Assembly (NCBI RefSeq): GCF_001704275.1 | Contig: NZ_CP011533.1 | Coordinates: forward strand, 2,790,001-2,854,000 | DNA: 64,000 nucleotides | DNA from: Streptomyces noursei ATCC 11455 | GTDB taxonomy: Bacteria; Actinomycetota; Actinomycetes; Streptomycetales; Streptomycetaceae | Reading direction: 5' to 3' | In this document: positions 16,863 to 25,885 of the stretch, in pieces | Numbering within the stretch: the stretch's first letter is position 1 | Layout: every line of letters starts with the position of its first letter | Notes under the pieces: model-generated | The model's database searches: none | Seen by the model: only the letters and a program-made list of their open reading frames with translations | What the model was told of the DNA's origin: nothing | Made by a program: the position numbers and the translations under genes

Positions 16863-17184
16863 GTCGCAGTCCTTCCTTACGGCCCTTGGTGAGCAGGGCA
16901 CAACAACGTTCAGAGCCCTTCCATCCTGCCCCGAAGAGTCATAAACCGGCGGTAAGGGGGGTGTGGAGGGGACAGGGGCGGTGGGACGGGGCCGGTGCGG
17001 CCCCGGATTCCCGGGCCGTTTGAGGTTTCCCTGAGAGTGCGCGTGGGGAGGACGTCTGCACACCCGCGATCACGCCCTGTACCGGCGTCTTGCCACGCTT
17101 GGTATCCAGCGCAGGGACCACGCCGTGATCGACCCACCCGTCGGCACACCCCCGTGCCACCGACCCACGACGAGGGGGCGCACC
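16863..17184. other. divergent intergenic region between cutR and a 56-residue ORF
   Basis: About 320 bp. It must carry the cutR promoter and that of the small plus-strand gene. GATCACG at 17069-17075 has an inverted copy CGTGATC about 45 bp later. I saw no named operator. Confidence 0.4.
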
Positions 17185-17355
17185 ATGGACGCGTTCACCG
17201 CAGGTATTTTGCAGCGCATACGGAACACCGAAGCCGATCTGGTCCGGGCCCGCGAGTCGGGTGACGAGTTCCTCGCCGAGGTCGAGCTGGCGGAGCTTGA
17301 GGACCTGAAGCGCCTGGCGACCGAGCACGGCGTGCGCTACAGCGTCAACGCCTGA
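17185..17355 (+). CDS. small conserved hypothetical protein, 56 residues
   Basis: Encodes MDAFTAGILQRIRNTEADLV and onward, a charged, highly helical small cytoplasmic protein with a heptad-like Glu/Leu pattern (VELAELEDLKRLATEHGV) suggestive of a short coiled coil. GAGGGGG lies 8 bases upstream of the ATG. A strong terminator follows 14 bp after the stop. It is divergent from cutRS; the function is unknown. Confidence 0.8.
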   Translation: MDAFTAGILQRIRNTEADLVRARESGDEFLAEVELAELEDLKRLATEHGVRYSVNA

Positions 17356-17369
17356 CTTCCGGCCTCGTA

Positions 17370-17422
17370 GGACACGGCTGCGCCCCGGCACCGAGGGATG
17401 GTGCCGGGGCGCAGCCGTGTCC
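17370..17422. terminator. bidirectional terminator between the small ORF and suhB-like gene
   Basis: A perfect 23-bp inverted repeat (arms 17370-17392 and 17400-17422, loop GAGGGAT). It serves the plus-strand small ORF and can also stop the convergent minus-strand phosphatase transcript. Confidence 0.88.
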
Positions 17423-17428
17423 GTGTGC

Positions 17429-17490
17429 GGTCCGTCGGTCCGTCGGTCCGTCGGTCCGTCGGTCCGTCGGTCCGTCGGTCCGTCGGTCCG
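17429..17490. repeat. 8-bp tandem repeat GGTCCGTC, 7.75 copies
   Basis: Seven perfect GGTCCGTC units plus a partial unit, lying between the terminator and the 3' end of the phosphatase gene at 17499. It is a short-unit microsatellite likely to vary in copy number by slippage. Confidence 0.92.
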
Positions 17491-17498
17491 GGGGACGG

Positions 17499-18329
17499 TC
17501 AGTCGTGCCAGGCACCGAGGTCGTCAAGGAGCGGCTGGAGCTCGGCGAAGACGCCCGGGGAGGCGGCGAGGGTCAGCTCGTGGGAGGGGGCGTGGCCGGG
17601 GCGGCCGCCGGTGAGCGCGCCGGCCTCGGAGGCGATCAGGACGCCGGCCGCCAGGTCCCAGGGGTTGAGGCCGCGCTCGTAGTAGCCGTCGAGCCGGCCG
17701 CAGGCCACGTCGCACAGGTCGATGGCGGCCGAGCCGCCGCGGCGGATGTCACGGACCTGCGGGAGCAGGGTGCGGACCACCTCTGCCTGGGCGGCGCGCC
17801 GCTCGGTGAGGTAGCCGAAGCCGGTGCCGACCAGGGCCTGGGAGAGCGGTGGGGCGGGGCGGTGGTGGATCGGCTCGCCGTTGAGGTGGGCGCCGCGGCC
17901 GCGGACGGCCTGGAAGGTCTCGCCGCGCATGGGGGCGGTGACCACCCCGACGACGGTCTCGCCGTCCTTCTCGGCGGCGATGGACACGGCCCAGGAGGGC
18001 AGCCCGTAGAGGTAGTTGACGGTGCCGTCCACGGGGTCGATGACCCATCGCACGCCGCTGGTGCCGGTGCTGCCGGCGCCCTCCTCGCCGAGGAAGCCGT
18101 CGGTGGGGCGGTGCTCGCCGATGAAGTCGGTGATCAGCTTCTCGGAGGCGAGGTCCATCTCGGTGACGACGTCGATGGGGCTGGTCTTGGTGGCGGCCAC
18201 CCCCAGGTCGGCGGGGCGGCCGTCGCGCAGCAGGGTCGCGGCGCGGCCGGCGGCCTCCAGGGCCAGCTCCAGGAGTTCGTCGTAGAAGGGGTCGGTGTGC
18301 GGCGGGGCGGTGTACTGGGGGTCGGGCAC
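17499..18329 (-). CDS. suhB: inositol monophosphatase family protein (SuhB-like)
   Basis: Mg2+-dependent, Li+-sensitive phosphatase fold, 276 residues, probably hydrolysing myo-inositol 1-phosphate or related sugar/nucleotide phosphates. Metal-site motifs are visible: TKTSPIDVVTEMD (site with Asp), GEEGAGSTG, WVIDPVDGTVNYLYG, and the C-terminal GLNPWDLAAGVLIASEAG. GTG 18329 has AAGGAG 4 bases upstream. It lies 74 bp downstream of ferrochelatase on the same strand. The neighbourhood of dut and sigA-type genes parallels mycobacterial suhB (Rv2701c, from memory). The substrate is uncertain. Confidence 0.87.
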   Translation of the reverse strand: MPDPQYTAPPHTDPFYDELLELALEAAGRAATLLRDGRPADLGVAATKTSPIDVVTEMDLASEKLITDFIGEHRPTDGFLGEEGAGSTGTSGVRWVIDPVDGTVNYLYGLPSWAVSIAAEKDGETVVGVVTAPMRGETFQAVRGRGAHLNGEPIHHRPAPPLSQALVGTGFGYLTERRAAQAEVVRTLLPQVRDIRRGGSAAIDLCDVACGRLDGYYERGLNPWDLAAGVLIASEAGALTGGRPGHAPSHELTLAASPGVFAELQPLLDDLGAWHD

Positions 18330-18403
18330 AGTGCTCCTTGCTCGAACGAGCGGTGGTCGGGGGCTCGGGCGGGCGGCGGGTCGCGCGAGGCCGGCGGGGC
18401 GGG

Positions 18404-19558
18404 TTACGCGGGGGCCTCGGCCGTGGGGCCGGTCCAGTCGGCGCCGGCGGCGGCCGGGCGGGGTGTACGGGCGGGGCAGCAGCCGACGGGGCAGAGGTCG
18501 TGCGAGGGGCCGAGGGCACCCAGGGCGCAGCGCTCGGGGGTGGTGCCCCGTTCGGTGGCGGCGCGCTCCAGGAGGAGGTCGCGGACGGCGGCGGCGAACC
18601 GGGGGTCGGCGCCGACGGTGGCCGAGCGGGCGACCGGCAGACCCAGCTCGGCGGCCTTGGCGGTGGCCTCGGTGTCGAGGTCGTACTTGACCTCCATGTG
18701 GTCCGAGACGAAGCCGATGGGGACCATGACGACGGCCGGGACGCCGGCGCCGTGCAACTGCTCCAGGTGGTCGCAGATGTCGGGCTCCAGCCAGGGGATG
18801 TGCGGGGCGCCGCTGCGGGACTGGTAGACGAGCTGCCAGGGGTGGTCGACGCCGGTCTCGGCGCGCACGGCGTCGGCGATGCCCCGGGCGACGTCCAGGT
18901 GCTGGGCGACGTAGGCGCCGCCCGTGCCGTCCTCGGTGTGGTCGTCGGGGGTGCCGGAGGTGTCGGCGGCGGCGGTGGGGATGGAGTGCGTGGTGAAGGC
19001 GATGTGGGCGCCGGCGCGGGTCTCCTCGGGAAGCTCGGCGAGGGCCGCGAGGACGCCGTCGGCCATGGGGCACACGAAGCCCGGGTGGTTGAAGTAGTGG
19101 CGCAGCTTGTCGACCTGGGGGACGGGCAGGCCCTCGGTCCGGAGGGTGGCGAGCGCGTCGGCGAGGTTCTCGCGGTACTGGCGGCAGCCGGAGTACGAGG
19201 CGTAGGCACTCGTGGCGAGGACGGCGATGCGGCGGTGGCCGTCGGTGACCATGGTGCGCAGGGTGTCGGTCAGGTAGGGCGCCCAGTTGCGGTTGCCCCA
19301 GTAGACCGGCAGGTCGAGGCCGTGTTCGGCGAAGTCCTTGCGGAGGGCGTCGAGGAGTTCCCGGTTCTGGGCGTTGATGGGGCTGACGCCACCGAACAGG
19401 AAGTAGTGCTGGCCCACCTCCTTGAGGCGCTCGCGGGGGATGCCGCGTCCACGGGTGACGTTCTCCAGGAACGGCACGACGTCGTCGGGGCCTTCGGGGC
19501 CTCCGAAGGACAGCAGCAGCAGGGCGTCATAGGGGCGGGGGTCGCACTGTTCGGGCAT
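18404..19558 (-). CDS. hemH: ferrochelatase (coproporphyrin-type)
   Basis: Inserts Fe2+ into the porphyrin at the end of heme synthesis; in actinobacteria the substrate is coproporphyrin III (CpfC). It has 384 residues. Visible motifs are [15 protein letters not shown] at the start, [23 protein letters not shown], the catalytic His region FTTHSIP, and [16 protein letters not shown]. Cysteines in SGCRQYREN and in the C-terminal LCPVGCCP with RCALG upstream match the [2Fe-2S] ligands of actinobacterial enzymes. The ATG at 19558 has GGAGG close by. It is upstream of suhB in the same direction, and divergent from the MFS gene. Confidence 0.94.
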   Translation of the reverse strand: MPEQCDPRPYDALLLLSFGGPEGPDDVVPFLENVTRGRGIPRERLKEVGQHYFLFGGVSPINAQNRELLDALRKDFAEHGLDLPVYWGNRNWAPYLTDTLRTMVTDGHRRIAVLATSAYASYSGCRQYRENLADALATLRTEGLPVPQVDKLRHYFNHPGFVCPMADGVLAALAELPEETRAGAHIAFTTHSIPTAAADTSGTPDDHTEDGTGGAYVAQHLDVARGIADAVRAETGVDHPWQLVYQSRSGAPHIPWLEPDICDHLEQLHGAGVPAVVMVPIGFVSDHMEVKYDLDTEATAKAAELGLPVARSATVGADPRFAAAVRDLLLERAATERGTTPERCALGALGPSHDLCPVGCCPARTPRPAAAGADWTGPTAEAPA

Positions 19559-19720
19559 GCCTCCGATCCTCCCACTCCCGGCCCTGCGGCGAGGGGTCAG
19601 GCCCCGGAGGGGTGAGGGAAACGGGCGCGAAAACCGGGAGGCGCAGGGGGCCGCGCGCCCCGTAAGCTGTATCGGCCACCGACATTCCTTACCGACTTCC
19701 TCACCCGGCGGAGCACCCCG

Positions 19721-21007
19721 TTGCCCAGTCCTTACCGCGCCATATTCGGCCGCCCCGGCACCAAGTCGTTCTCCGCCGCCGGGCTGCTGGGGCGGATGCC
19801 GCTGTCGATGATGGGCATCGGCATCGTCACGATGGTGTCCCAGCTGACCGGTCGGTACGGGCTGGCCGGGGCGCTGTCCGCGACGCTCGCGCTGTCCGCG
19901 GCGGTCCTCGGGCCGCAGATCTCCCGGCTGGTGGACCGGCACGGCCAGCGGCGGGTGCTGCGACCGGCCACGCTGGTGTCGTTGGGAGCGGTCGCAGGGC
20001 TGCTGCTGAGCGCGCAGCAGCGGTGGCCGGACTGGACGCTGTTCGCTTTCGCGGCCTGTGCGGGCTGTGTGCCGAGCGTGGGCTCGATGGTGCGGGCGCG
20101 TTGGGCGGAGCTCTACCGGGGGGCGCCGCGTCAGCTGCACACCGCGTACTCGTGGGAGTCGATCGTCGACGAGATGTGCTTCATCCTCGGCCCGATCCTC
20201 TCGATCGGGCTGTCGACGGCATGGTTCCCGGAGGCCGGGCCGCTGCTGGCCGGGGCGTTCCTGGCGGCGGGGGTGTTCTGGTTGACGGCGCAGCGCGCGA
20301 CGGAGCCGGTGCCGCATTCCCGGGAGCAGCAGGCGAAGGGATCGGCGCTGCGATCGCCGGGCCTGCGGGTGCTGGTGGGGACGTTCGTGGCGACCGGAGC
20401 GATCTTCGGGGCGATCGACGTGGTGACCGTGGCGTTCGCCCAGGAGGCAGGCCACAAGGCCGCGGCAAGCCTGGTGTTGGCGGTGTACGCGCTGGGGTCG
20501 TGTGTGGCCGGTGCGGTCTTCGGGCTGCTGCACCTGGCGGGGCCGCCGTCCCGCCGGTGGCTGGCGGGGGTGGCCGCGATGGCGGTGAGCATGGTGCCGC
20601 TCCAGTTGGCTGCGTCGTTCACCGGGTCGCTGGTGCTGCTGGCCGTCGCGCTGTTCCTCGCCGGGCTCTCGATCGCGCCGACGATGGTCACCACGATGGC
20701 GTTGGTCGAGGAGCATGTGCCGCGGACGCAGCTGACCGAGGGCATGACGTGGACGAGCACCGGGCTCGCGGTGGGCGTGGCACTCGGCTCGTCGGCGGCC
20801 GGCTGGGTGGTGGACGCGGCAGGTGCCGCCCGCGGTTACGTGGTGCCGCTCGCCGCGGGCGTCCTGGCCGCCCTGGTGGCACTCGCCGGCTACCGCTGGC
20901 TCCGCCCACGCCCCGCCCGGCTACCGTCCTCGCCCACGGCCGGCGGCACCCCCGCCCCGGCGGAACCCCCGGCCACCGAACGCCACGACGAGACCCGCGC
21001 CGGCTGA
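19721..21007 (+). CDS. MFS transporter
   Basis: Major facilitator, 428 residues with about 12 membrane helices. The loop between helices 2 and 3 carries [14 protein letters not shown], the MFS motif A region. The substrate is unknown; the sequence type (Ala/Gly-rich drug/metabolite exporter-like) does not allow more. The start is TTG 19721 with GGCGGAG upstream. It is divergent from ferrochelatase with a 160-bp gap, so a link with heme or porphyrin handling is possible but not shown. Confidence 0.82.
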   Translation: MPSPYRAIFGRPGTKSFSAAGLLGRMPLSMMGIGIVTMVSQLTGRYGLAGALSATLALSAAVLGPQISRLVDRHGQRRVLRPATLVSLGAVAGLLLSAQQRWPDWTLFAFAACAGCVPSVGSMVRARWAELYRGAPRQLHTAYSWESIVDEMCFILGPILSIGLSTAWFPEAGPLLAGAFLAAGVFWLTAQRATEPVPHSREQQAKGSALRSPGLRVLVGTFVATGAIFGAIDVVTVAFAQEAGHKAAASLVLAVYALGSCVAGAVFGLLHLAGPPSRRWLAGVAAMAVSMVPLQLAASFTGSLVLLAVALFLAGLSIAPTMVTTMALVEEHVPRTQLTEGMTWTSTGLAVGVALGSSAAGWVVDAAGAARGYVVPLAAGVLAALVALAGYRWLRPRPARLPSSPTAGGTPAPAEPPATERHDETRAG

Positions 21008-21609
21008 CCCATGCCCCGGGGCATCACGGCGCGACGGTAGACGGGGCGACACCAACGGTGGTCGACGCCAACGGGGCACCCGGCGCCCACCGTTGGGACA
21101 TTGGGACAGCCGACGGGCTGCGCGTCACTACGGGCCGCTGCGGGAGGACCCTGCCCGTCCCGCCCGCATCAACGCGGCCGTACCGCCCGCCCGTCTGCGC
21201 CACCGAGGGGGACCGCCCCTCCCGTCCACGCCACCGGTGGGGCCACCGCTCCCGTCTACACCGCCGGAATGCAGAGCGCTCCCCTCTGCGCGCTCACCCC
21301 TCGTCCCGGCGCCCAGCGCCCCACCCGCCCCACCGACCCACCGGTGCAGGTGACTTCGGAGGCGTGGCGTTGACTCGGCGCCCGGTTCGTGACCGGGTTC
21401 CGCACCCGGTGGGCGGGTGGCTGGAGCGGCTTCTCCGAATTTCCTTGTTACCGGCGGTACGACATGTCCGGGGGCCGTGCGATTGCACCCGTTTTCTCGC
21501 GTGTGTGATTCCCGTCACCCCGCCTGGAAGCGGCGTCGGCGGCTGGCATCATGCGCTGACCAACGGCGGTCGAATGCGGCCGGCCGCGCTGAGGGGAGGC
21601 ATCGTCACC
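21008..21609. other. 600-bp gap before the lactone oxidase
   Basis: No credible gene. A 10-bp inverted repeat CCAACGGTGG / CCACCGTTGG at 21052-21061 and 21087-21096 may terminate the MFS transcript. The last 150 bp before the oxidase ATG probably hold its promoter. An in-frame open extension upstream of the oxidase has no protein-like composition. Confidence 0.5.
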
Positions 21610-22950
21610 ATGGCAGTCACGGACGTCATCGGCGGCTCGGGAGGGCGCGGTTCGCAAGGCTCCTGGCGGAACTGGGCGGGCAACGTGACCGCCCGCCCCG
21701 CCCGGACCGTGGCGCCGGCGAGCACCGAGGAACTGGCGGCCGCCGTCCGGGCCGCCGCCGCGGACGGGCTGACGATCAAGGCGGCCGGCACCGGGCACTC
21801 GTTCACCCCGGCCGCCGCCACCGACGGGCTGCTGATCCGCCCCGAGCGGCTCACCGGGATCCGTCGGATCGACCGCACGGCGGGGACGGTGACCGTCGCC
21901 GCCGGCACGCCCCTCAAGCTCCTCAACCGGACGCTGTCCGCGCACGGGCTGTCGCTCGCCAACATGGGCGACATCATGGAACAGACCGTCTCGGGGGCCG
22001 CCAGTACCGGAACCCACGGCACCGGCCGGGACTCCGCGTCGATCGCGGCGCAGATCACCGCCCTGGAGCTGATCACCGCCGACGGTTCGGTGCTGCGCTG
22101 TTCCGCCGAGGAGAACCCCGAGGTGTTCGCGGGGGCGCGGCTGGGTCTGGGCGCGCTGGGCGTGGTGAGCGAGCTGACGTTCGCGGTGGAGCCGGAGTTC
22201 CTGCTGACCGCCCGTGAGGAGCCGATGCCGTTCGACGAGGTGACCGGCCGCTTCGACGAACTGGCCGCAGAGAACGAGCACTTCGAGTTCTACTGGTTCC
22301 CCCACACCGGCAACTGCAACACCAAGCGCAACAACCGCAGCCAGGGTCCGGCGGCGCCACCCGGGAGGGTGAGCGGCTGGATCGAGGACGAACTGCTGTC
22401 CAACGGGGTGTTCCAGGTGGCGTGCGCCGTGGGGCGGGCGGTGCCGGCCGCGATACCGGGCATCGCGAAGATCTCCAGCCGGGCGCTGTCGGCCCGTACG
22501 TACACCGACATCCCCTACAAGGTGTTCACCTCGCCTCGGCGGGTGCGGTTCGTGGAGATGGAGTACGCGCTCCCCAGGGCGGCGGCGATCGAGGCGCTGG
22601 GTGAACTGAAGGCGTTGGTGGAGCGGTCGGACTTCAAGGTCAGCTTCCCGGTGGAGGTGCGGACCGCGCCGGCCGACGACATCGCGCTTTCCACGGCGTC
22701 GGGCCGGGAGACCGTGTACATCGCGGTGCACATGTACCGCGGGACGCCGTTCCAGGCGTACTTCGGGGCCACCGAGCGGATCATGGCGGCGCACGAGGGA
22801 CGGCCCCACTGGGGGAAGCTGCACACGCGTGACGCCGGGTACCTCGCGGAGGTCTATCCGCGGTTCGGCGAGTTCACGGCGCTGCGCGACCGGCTGGATC
22901 CGGAGCGCCGGTTCGCCAATGGGTACCTGCGGCAGGTCCTCGGTGACTGA
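21610..22950 (+). CDS. FAD-dependent sugar-lactone oxidase (D-arabinono-1,4-lactone oxidase family)
   Basis: VAO/PCMH-type flavoenzyme, 446 residues. The FAD-binding domain is visible: KAAGTGHSFTP (with a His in the position that can bind FAD covalently), LANMGDIMEQTVSGAASTGTHGTG, and ARLGLGALGVVSELTF. The C-terminal ALO domain has FEFYWFPHTG and GRPHWGKLH, the HWGK signature of aldonolactone oxidases. It should oxidise an aldonolactone or alditol with O2 to give H2O2; the substrate is not determined. ATG 21610 is preceded by GGGAGG at 9 bases. No pathway partners are adjacent. Confidence 0.86.
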   Translation: MAVTDVIGGSGGRGSQGSWRNWAGNVTARPARTVAPASTEELAAAVRAAAADGLTIKAAGTGHSFTPAAATDGLLIRPERLTGIRRIDRTAGTVTVAAGTPLKLLNRTLSAHGLSLANMGDIMEQTVSGAASTGTHGTGRDSASIAAQITALELITADGSVLRCSAEENPEVFAGARLGLGALGVVSELTFAVEPEFLLTAREEPMPFDEVTGRFDELAAENEHFEFYWFPHTGNCNTKRNNRSQGPAAPPGRVSGWIEDELLSNGVFQVACAVGRAVPAAIPGIAKISSRALSARTYTDIPYKVFTSPRRVRFVEMEYALPRAAAIEALGELKALVERSDFKVSFPVEVRTAPADDIALSTASGRETVYIAVHMYRGTPFQAYFGATERIMAAHEGRPHWGKLHTRDAGYLAEVYPRFGEFTALRDRLDPERRFANGYLRQVLGD

Positions 22951-22976
22951 GGGACGACCGGCCGGTCCATGATGTG

Positions 22977-23015
22977 CCGCGGCCCGGTGCCCCGTGGGGG
23001 TGCACCGGGCCGCGG
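22977..23015. terminator. terminator between convergent lactone oxidase and membrane protein
   Basis: A perfect 14-bp stem CCGCGGCCCGGTGC / GCACCGGGCCGCGG with an 11-base loop, 26 bp after the oxidase stop. It can act in both directions. Confidence 0.85.
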
Positions 23016-23074
23016 TCGTGGGTGGTCCGCCGGTAGGGCGGTCCGCCCGTTGGGGCGATCCTTCGTCAGAGGGT

Positions 23075-24217
23075 TCAGGGGGTGTTGGGGTCAGGGCTCT
23101 GGCGGCCGCCGGGGTTCTGCCCGCCCTGCTGCTGCCCCGGGGTGGCACCGCCGCCGGTCGAGCCGGTGCCGTCACCCTTGCCGCCGTCGCTGCCGGTGGA
23201 CGGGCTCGACGACGTGTCGGGCGACGAGGACGTGTCCGGGCTCGGGGAGCCGGTGGCGTCGTCGCTCGGCGTCGGCTTCGGGCTCTGCCCGCTGTGGCCG
23301 CTGCCGCTACCGGTGCCGTCGGTGCCGCTGCCGCCGGAGTGACTGGGGCCGGGTGACGGAGTACTGCCGTCGCGGCCGGTGCCGTTGCCGGTGGAGTGGC
23401 CGGGGTCCGGAGTCTGCGGGCTGTTGGGCCGGTGCGGGGAGACGTTGCCGGTGAGGAAGTTGCCGACGGTGGTGCCCTTGGTGCCGCTCGGCGTCTCCTG
23501 GGTGATCAGTTCGGTGGCGGTGACCACGCCCATGGCGAGCACGAAGACGGTGAGCGCACCGAGCGCGGGCCGCTTCCAACCGCGCAGACGGGTGCCGTAG
23601 GTGGCGCTGGTCTCCTCGGTCCCGGGGAGAGCAGCACCGGGCACGCCGGCCTGCGGGAGGACGGTGGTCGCGTCGTCGCCCCCGTGGGCCGCCCGGCCCA
23701 GTGCCATGGTCCGCTCGGTGGGCCGCGCCATCAGCCGCGTCGCCTCCGGGTCCTGGCCGGCTGGCTGCTGCTGGGCACGCGGGATGAGCTGGGTGCGGGC
23801 GGTGGCGGGGCCGGGGTCGCGGGCCGCGACGGAGGTGACGGGGTCCTCCGTGCCCTGCTTGTCGAAGGTGGGCAGCACCCGCGTGGGACCGGCGGGCGCC
23901 GGGAGGTCGGTGGCGGGCTGGGGTTGGTCGGTGGATCGGGTTCGGGTGATGGAGGCGCGGTGCGGCTTGGGTCGGGTGGTGACCGCCGCTTCCTTGATCT
24001 GCTCACCGGTACGCCGGAACAGGTGCTGGAACAGGGAGCCGCCGGTCGTGGCGACGACACTGACGACACCTGCGCCGATGATGGTTCCGTACACACCGAG
24101 CTGACCCGCGAGGTACGCGGCGACGGCCGCGGCGAGTGCGCTGCTGGCGACCTGGGCGACGCTCAGGTCGATCCGCTTCTCCTTCTGCTTCGTGTCGGCT
24201 TCGGTTTTTTCGTCCAT
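23075..24217 (-). CDS. membrane protein with a long low-complexity extracytoplasmic tail
   Basis: 380 residues; I know no family. A charged N-terminus (MDEKTEADTKQKEKRIDLS) leads to a hydrophobic double segment around 20-60 (AAYLAGQLGVYGTIIGAGVV), then a cytoplasmic Pro/Arg/Thr-rich linker, one more helix around residues 216-240 (GALTVFVLAMGVVTATELI) and about 130 residues of Gly/Ser/Thr/Pro-rich sequence. The tail looks like a cell-wall-spanning or surface-exposed spacer. It is divergent from sepH and separated by about 500 bp. A role at the envelope is inference only. Confidence 0.72.
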   Translation of the reverse strand: MDEKTEADTKQKEKRIDLSVAQVASSALAAAVAAYLAGQLGVYGTIIGAGVVSVVATTGGSLFQHLFRRTGEQIKEAAVTTRPKPHRASITRTRSTDQPQPATDLPAPAGPTRVLPTFDKQGTEDPVTSVAARDPGPATARTQLIPRAQQQPAGQDPEATRLMARPTERTMALGRAAHGGDDATTVLPQAGVPGAALPGTEETSATYGTRLRGWKRPALGALTVFVLAMGVVTATELITQETPSGTKGTTVGNFLTGNVSPHRPNSPQTPDPGHSTGNGTGRDGSTPSPGPSHSGGSGTDGTGSGSGHSGQSPKPTPSDDATGSPSPDTSSSPDTSSSPSTGSDGGKGDGTGSTGGGATPGQQQGGQNPGGRQSPDPNTP

Positions 24218-24714
24218 CTCCTACCTTTGATCGCCCCTTCGATCCATCTTGCATGGAGAAGTGACCAAATGGCGGAGTCATTAGTTCCGAATCTGTGGAA
24301 TCTGTGAACCTCGCCACCCTTGTCGCAGGTAGAGAGGTCGACAAGGTGACTTGCCCGGACTGCCCGCCAAGAACTTCCACGGCGCGGCGGTCCACTTCGG
24401 TGGCCCGAATGGAGTACTGTGGCGAGCCCTGGCCCCGGTTCCCGTCCGGCTGCCCGGACCCGCGGGAGGGGGCACTGAAGGTGACACCCTCCTTGGGGCG
24501 CCGTCGCTCGGCACGGGTGGTCGGTGACAGGGCAAGCGGCATGGTCACCGAGCGTTGCGAACTGGTAACCGTGTCATAACGGCGTTGCTGGGCCAAGCCC
24601 TGACACGCCGGGCAACTCGGCAATGTTGTGGCAGGCTGCACCCGGGCAGGCCACACTCGACTAGCGGAAGCAGCGACGCACGTGACGTCGGCAGGCACCA
24701 CCCGGGAGGTCCCC
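24218..24714. other. divergent promoter region of sepH and the membrane protein
   Basis: About 500 bp without genes. It must contain promoters in both directions. AT-richer patches occur near 24220-24310. I could not assign -10/-35 elements with confidence. Confidence 0.45.
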
Positions 24715-25773
24715 ATGCCCGAACTGCGTGTCGTGGCCGTCTCCAACGACGGCACACGGCTGGTGCTCAAGGCTGCGGACAGCACCGAGTACACGCTTCC
24801 GATCGACGAGCGGCTGCGCGCCGCCATCCGGAACGACAGAGCGCGGCTGGGCCAGATCGAGATCGAGGTCGAGAGCCACCTGCGCCCGCGGGACATCCAG
24901 GCGCGGATACGAGCCGGTGCCTCCGCTGAGGAGGTCGCGCAGCTCGCCGGCATCCCCGTCGACCGGGTGCGCCGCTTCGAGGGACCGGTGCTCGCCGAGC
25001 GGGCGTTCATGGCCGAGCGGGCCCGCAAAACCCCTGTGCGCCGACCGGGCGAGAACACCGGCCCCCAGCTGGGCGAGGCCGTCTCGGAGCGGCTGCTGCT
25101 GCGCGGCGCCGACAAGGACAGTGCCCAGTGGGACTCCTGGCGCCGGGACGACGGCACCTGGGAGGTGCTGCTCGTCTACCGGGTCGCGGGTGAGCCGCGG
25201 TCGGCGACCTGGACGTACGACCCGCCGCGCCGACTGGTGCAGGCCGTGGACGACGAGGCGCGGGCGCTGATCGGCGAGAGCGACGACACCCCCGAGCCGA
25301 GCTTCCCGTTCGTGCCCCGGATCGCGCGGCTGCCGCGCGACCGGCCGCTGGACCGTGCCCTGGACCGTCAGATGCCGGAGCGGCCCGGCGAGGACCGGGA
25401 GCGGGAACGAGAGGCGCGGGCCGAGGAGGCCACCGGCGAGCGGGAGCGGGATTCGCTGACCAGCCTGCTGGAGGCGGTGCCCAGTTTCCGGGGCGACATG
25501 GTCGTGCCGGACAGCGCCAAGGCGCCACAGAAGGAAGAGACGGAGCAGGCCGAGGTCGAGGAGCCGCCGGCTCCGGCGGCGAGCGCGGGCGCGGGCGCGG
25601 GTTCCGCGTATGCCGATGTGCTGATGCCGCGGGCGGTCGCCGGTCACCGTGACCGCCTGACCGGGACGACGGACCGGCAGGCCGAGGCGGACGGGGTGCG
25701 CCCCGGGCGCCGGGCCGCGGTGCCCAGCTGGGACGAGATCGTCTTCGGCACCCGGAGGAAGAAGCCGGAATAA
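24715..25773 (+). CDS. sepH: SepH, cell division protein stimulating FtsZ assembly
   Basis: 352 residues. The N-terminal DUF3071 domain begins MPELRVVAVSNDGTRLVLKA and contains a helix-turn-helix-like motif (RDIQARIRAGASAEEVAQLA then IPVDRVRRFEGPV). A second conserved block is DSWRRDDGTWEVLLVY. The rest is a disordered acidic C-terminal half ending with the conserved PSWDEIVFGTRRKKPE. SepH binds FtsZ and promotes Z-ring assembly during sporulation septation in Streptomyces, with orthologs in other actinobacteria. ATG 24715 has GGGAGG 5 bases upstream. A strong terminator follows. Confidence 0.93.
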   Translation: MPELRVVAVSNDGTRLVLKAADSTEYTLPIDERLRAAIRNDRARLGQIEIEVESHLRPRDIQARIRAGASAEEVAQLAGIPVDRVRRFEGPVLAERAFMAERARKTPVRRPGENTGPQLGEAVSERLLLRGADKDSAQWDSWRRDDGTWEVLLVYRVAGEPRSATWTYDPPRRLVQAVDDEARALIGESDDTPEPSFPFVPRIARLPRDRPLDRALDRQMPERPGEDREREREARAEEATGERERDSLTSLLEAVPSFRGDMVVPDSAKAPQKEETEQAEVEEPPAPAASAGAGAGSAYADVLMPRAVAGHRDRLTGTTDRQAEADGVRPGRRAAVPSWDEIVFGTRRKKPE

Positions 25774-25810
25774 GCCGTATCGGCCGGGTTCCGGTCGTGT
25801 TGTGCGTGAT

Positions 25811-25851
25811 GACTTCGCCCGCCCCCCCGCGCGTAGGGGGCGGGCGAAGTC
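25811..25851. terminator. terminator between convergent sepH and rhodanese
   Basis: A perfect 16-bp inverted repeat GACTTCGCCCGCCCCC and its complement around a 9-base loop, 37 bp past the sepH stop. It can act in both directions. Confidence 0.88.
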
Positions 25852-25885
25852 GTTGCGTGGGCCCGTCGCGGGCCTCAGCGGCCGC

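Noticed and set aside
17429..17490. Possible CRISPR array
   Set aside because: The unit is 8 bp, perfectly contiguous and has no spacers, so it is a microsatellite.
20023..21609. N-terminal extension of the lactone oxidase reading back into the MFS gene
   Set aside because: It overlaps the MFS gene in another frame and lacks protein-like composition; ATG 21610 begins the conserved flavoenzyme fold.
24540..24714. Promoter elements for sepH (TTGCGA, TTGTGG, CACACT words)
   Set aside because: No pair has acceptable spacing, so I did not annotate a promoter.
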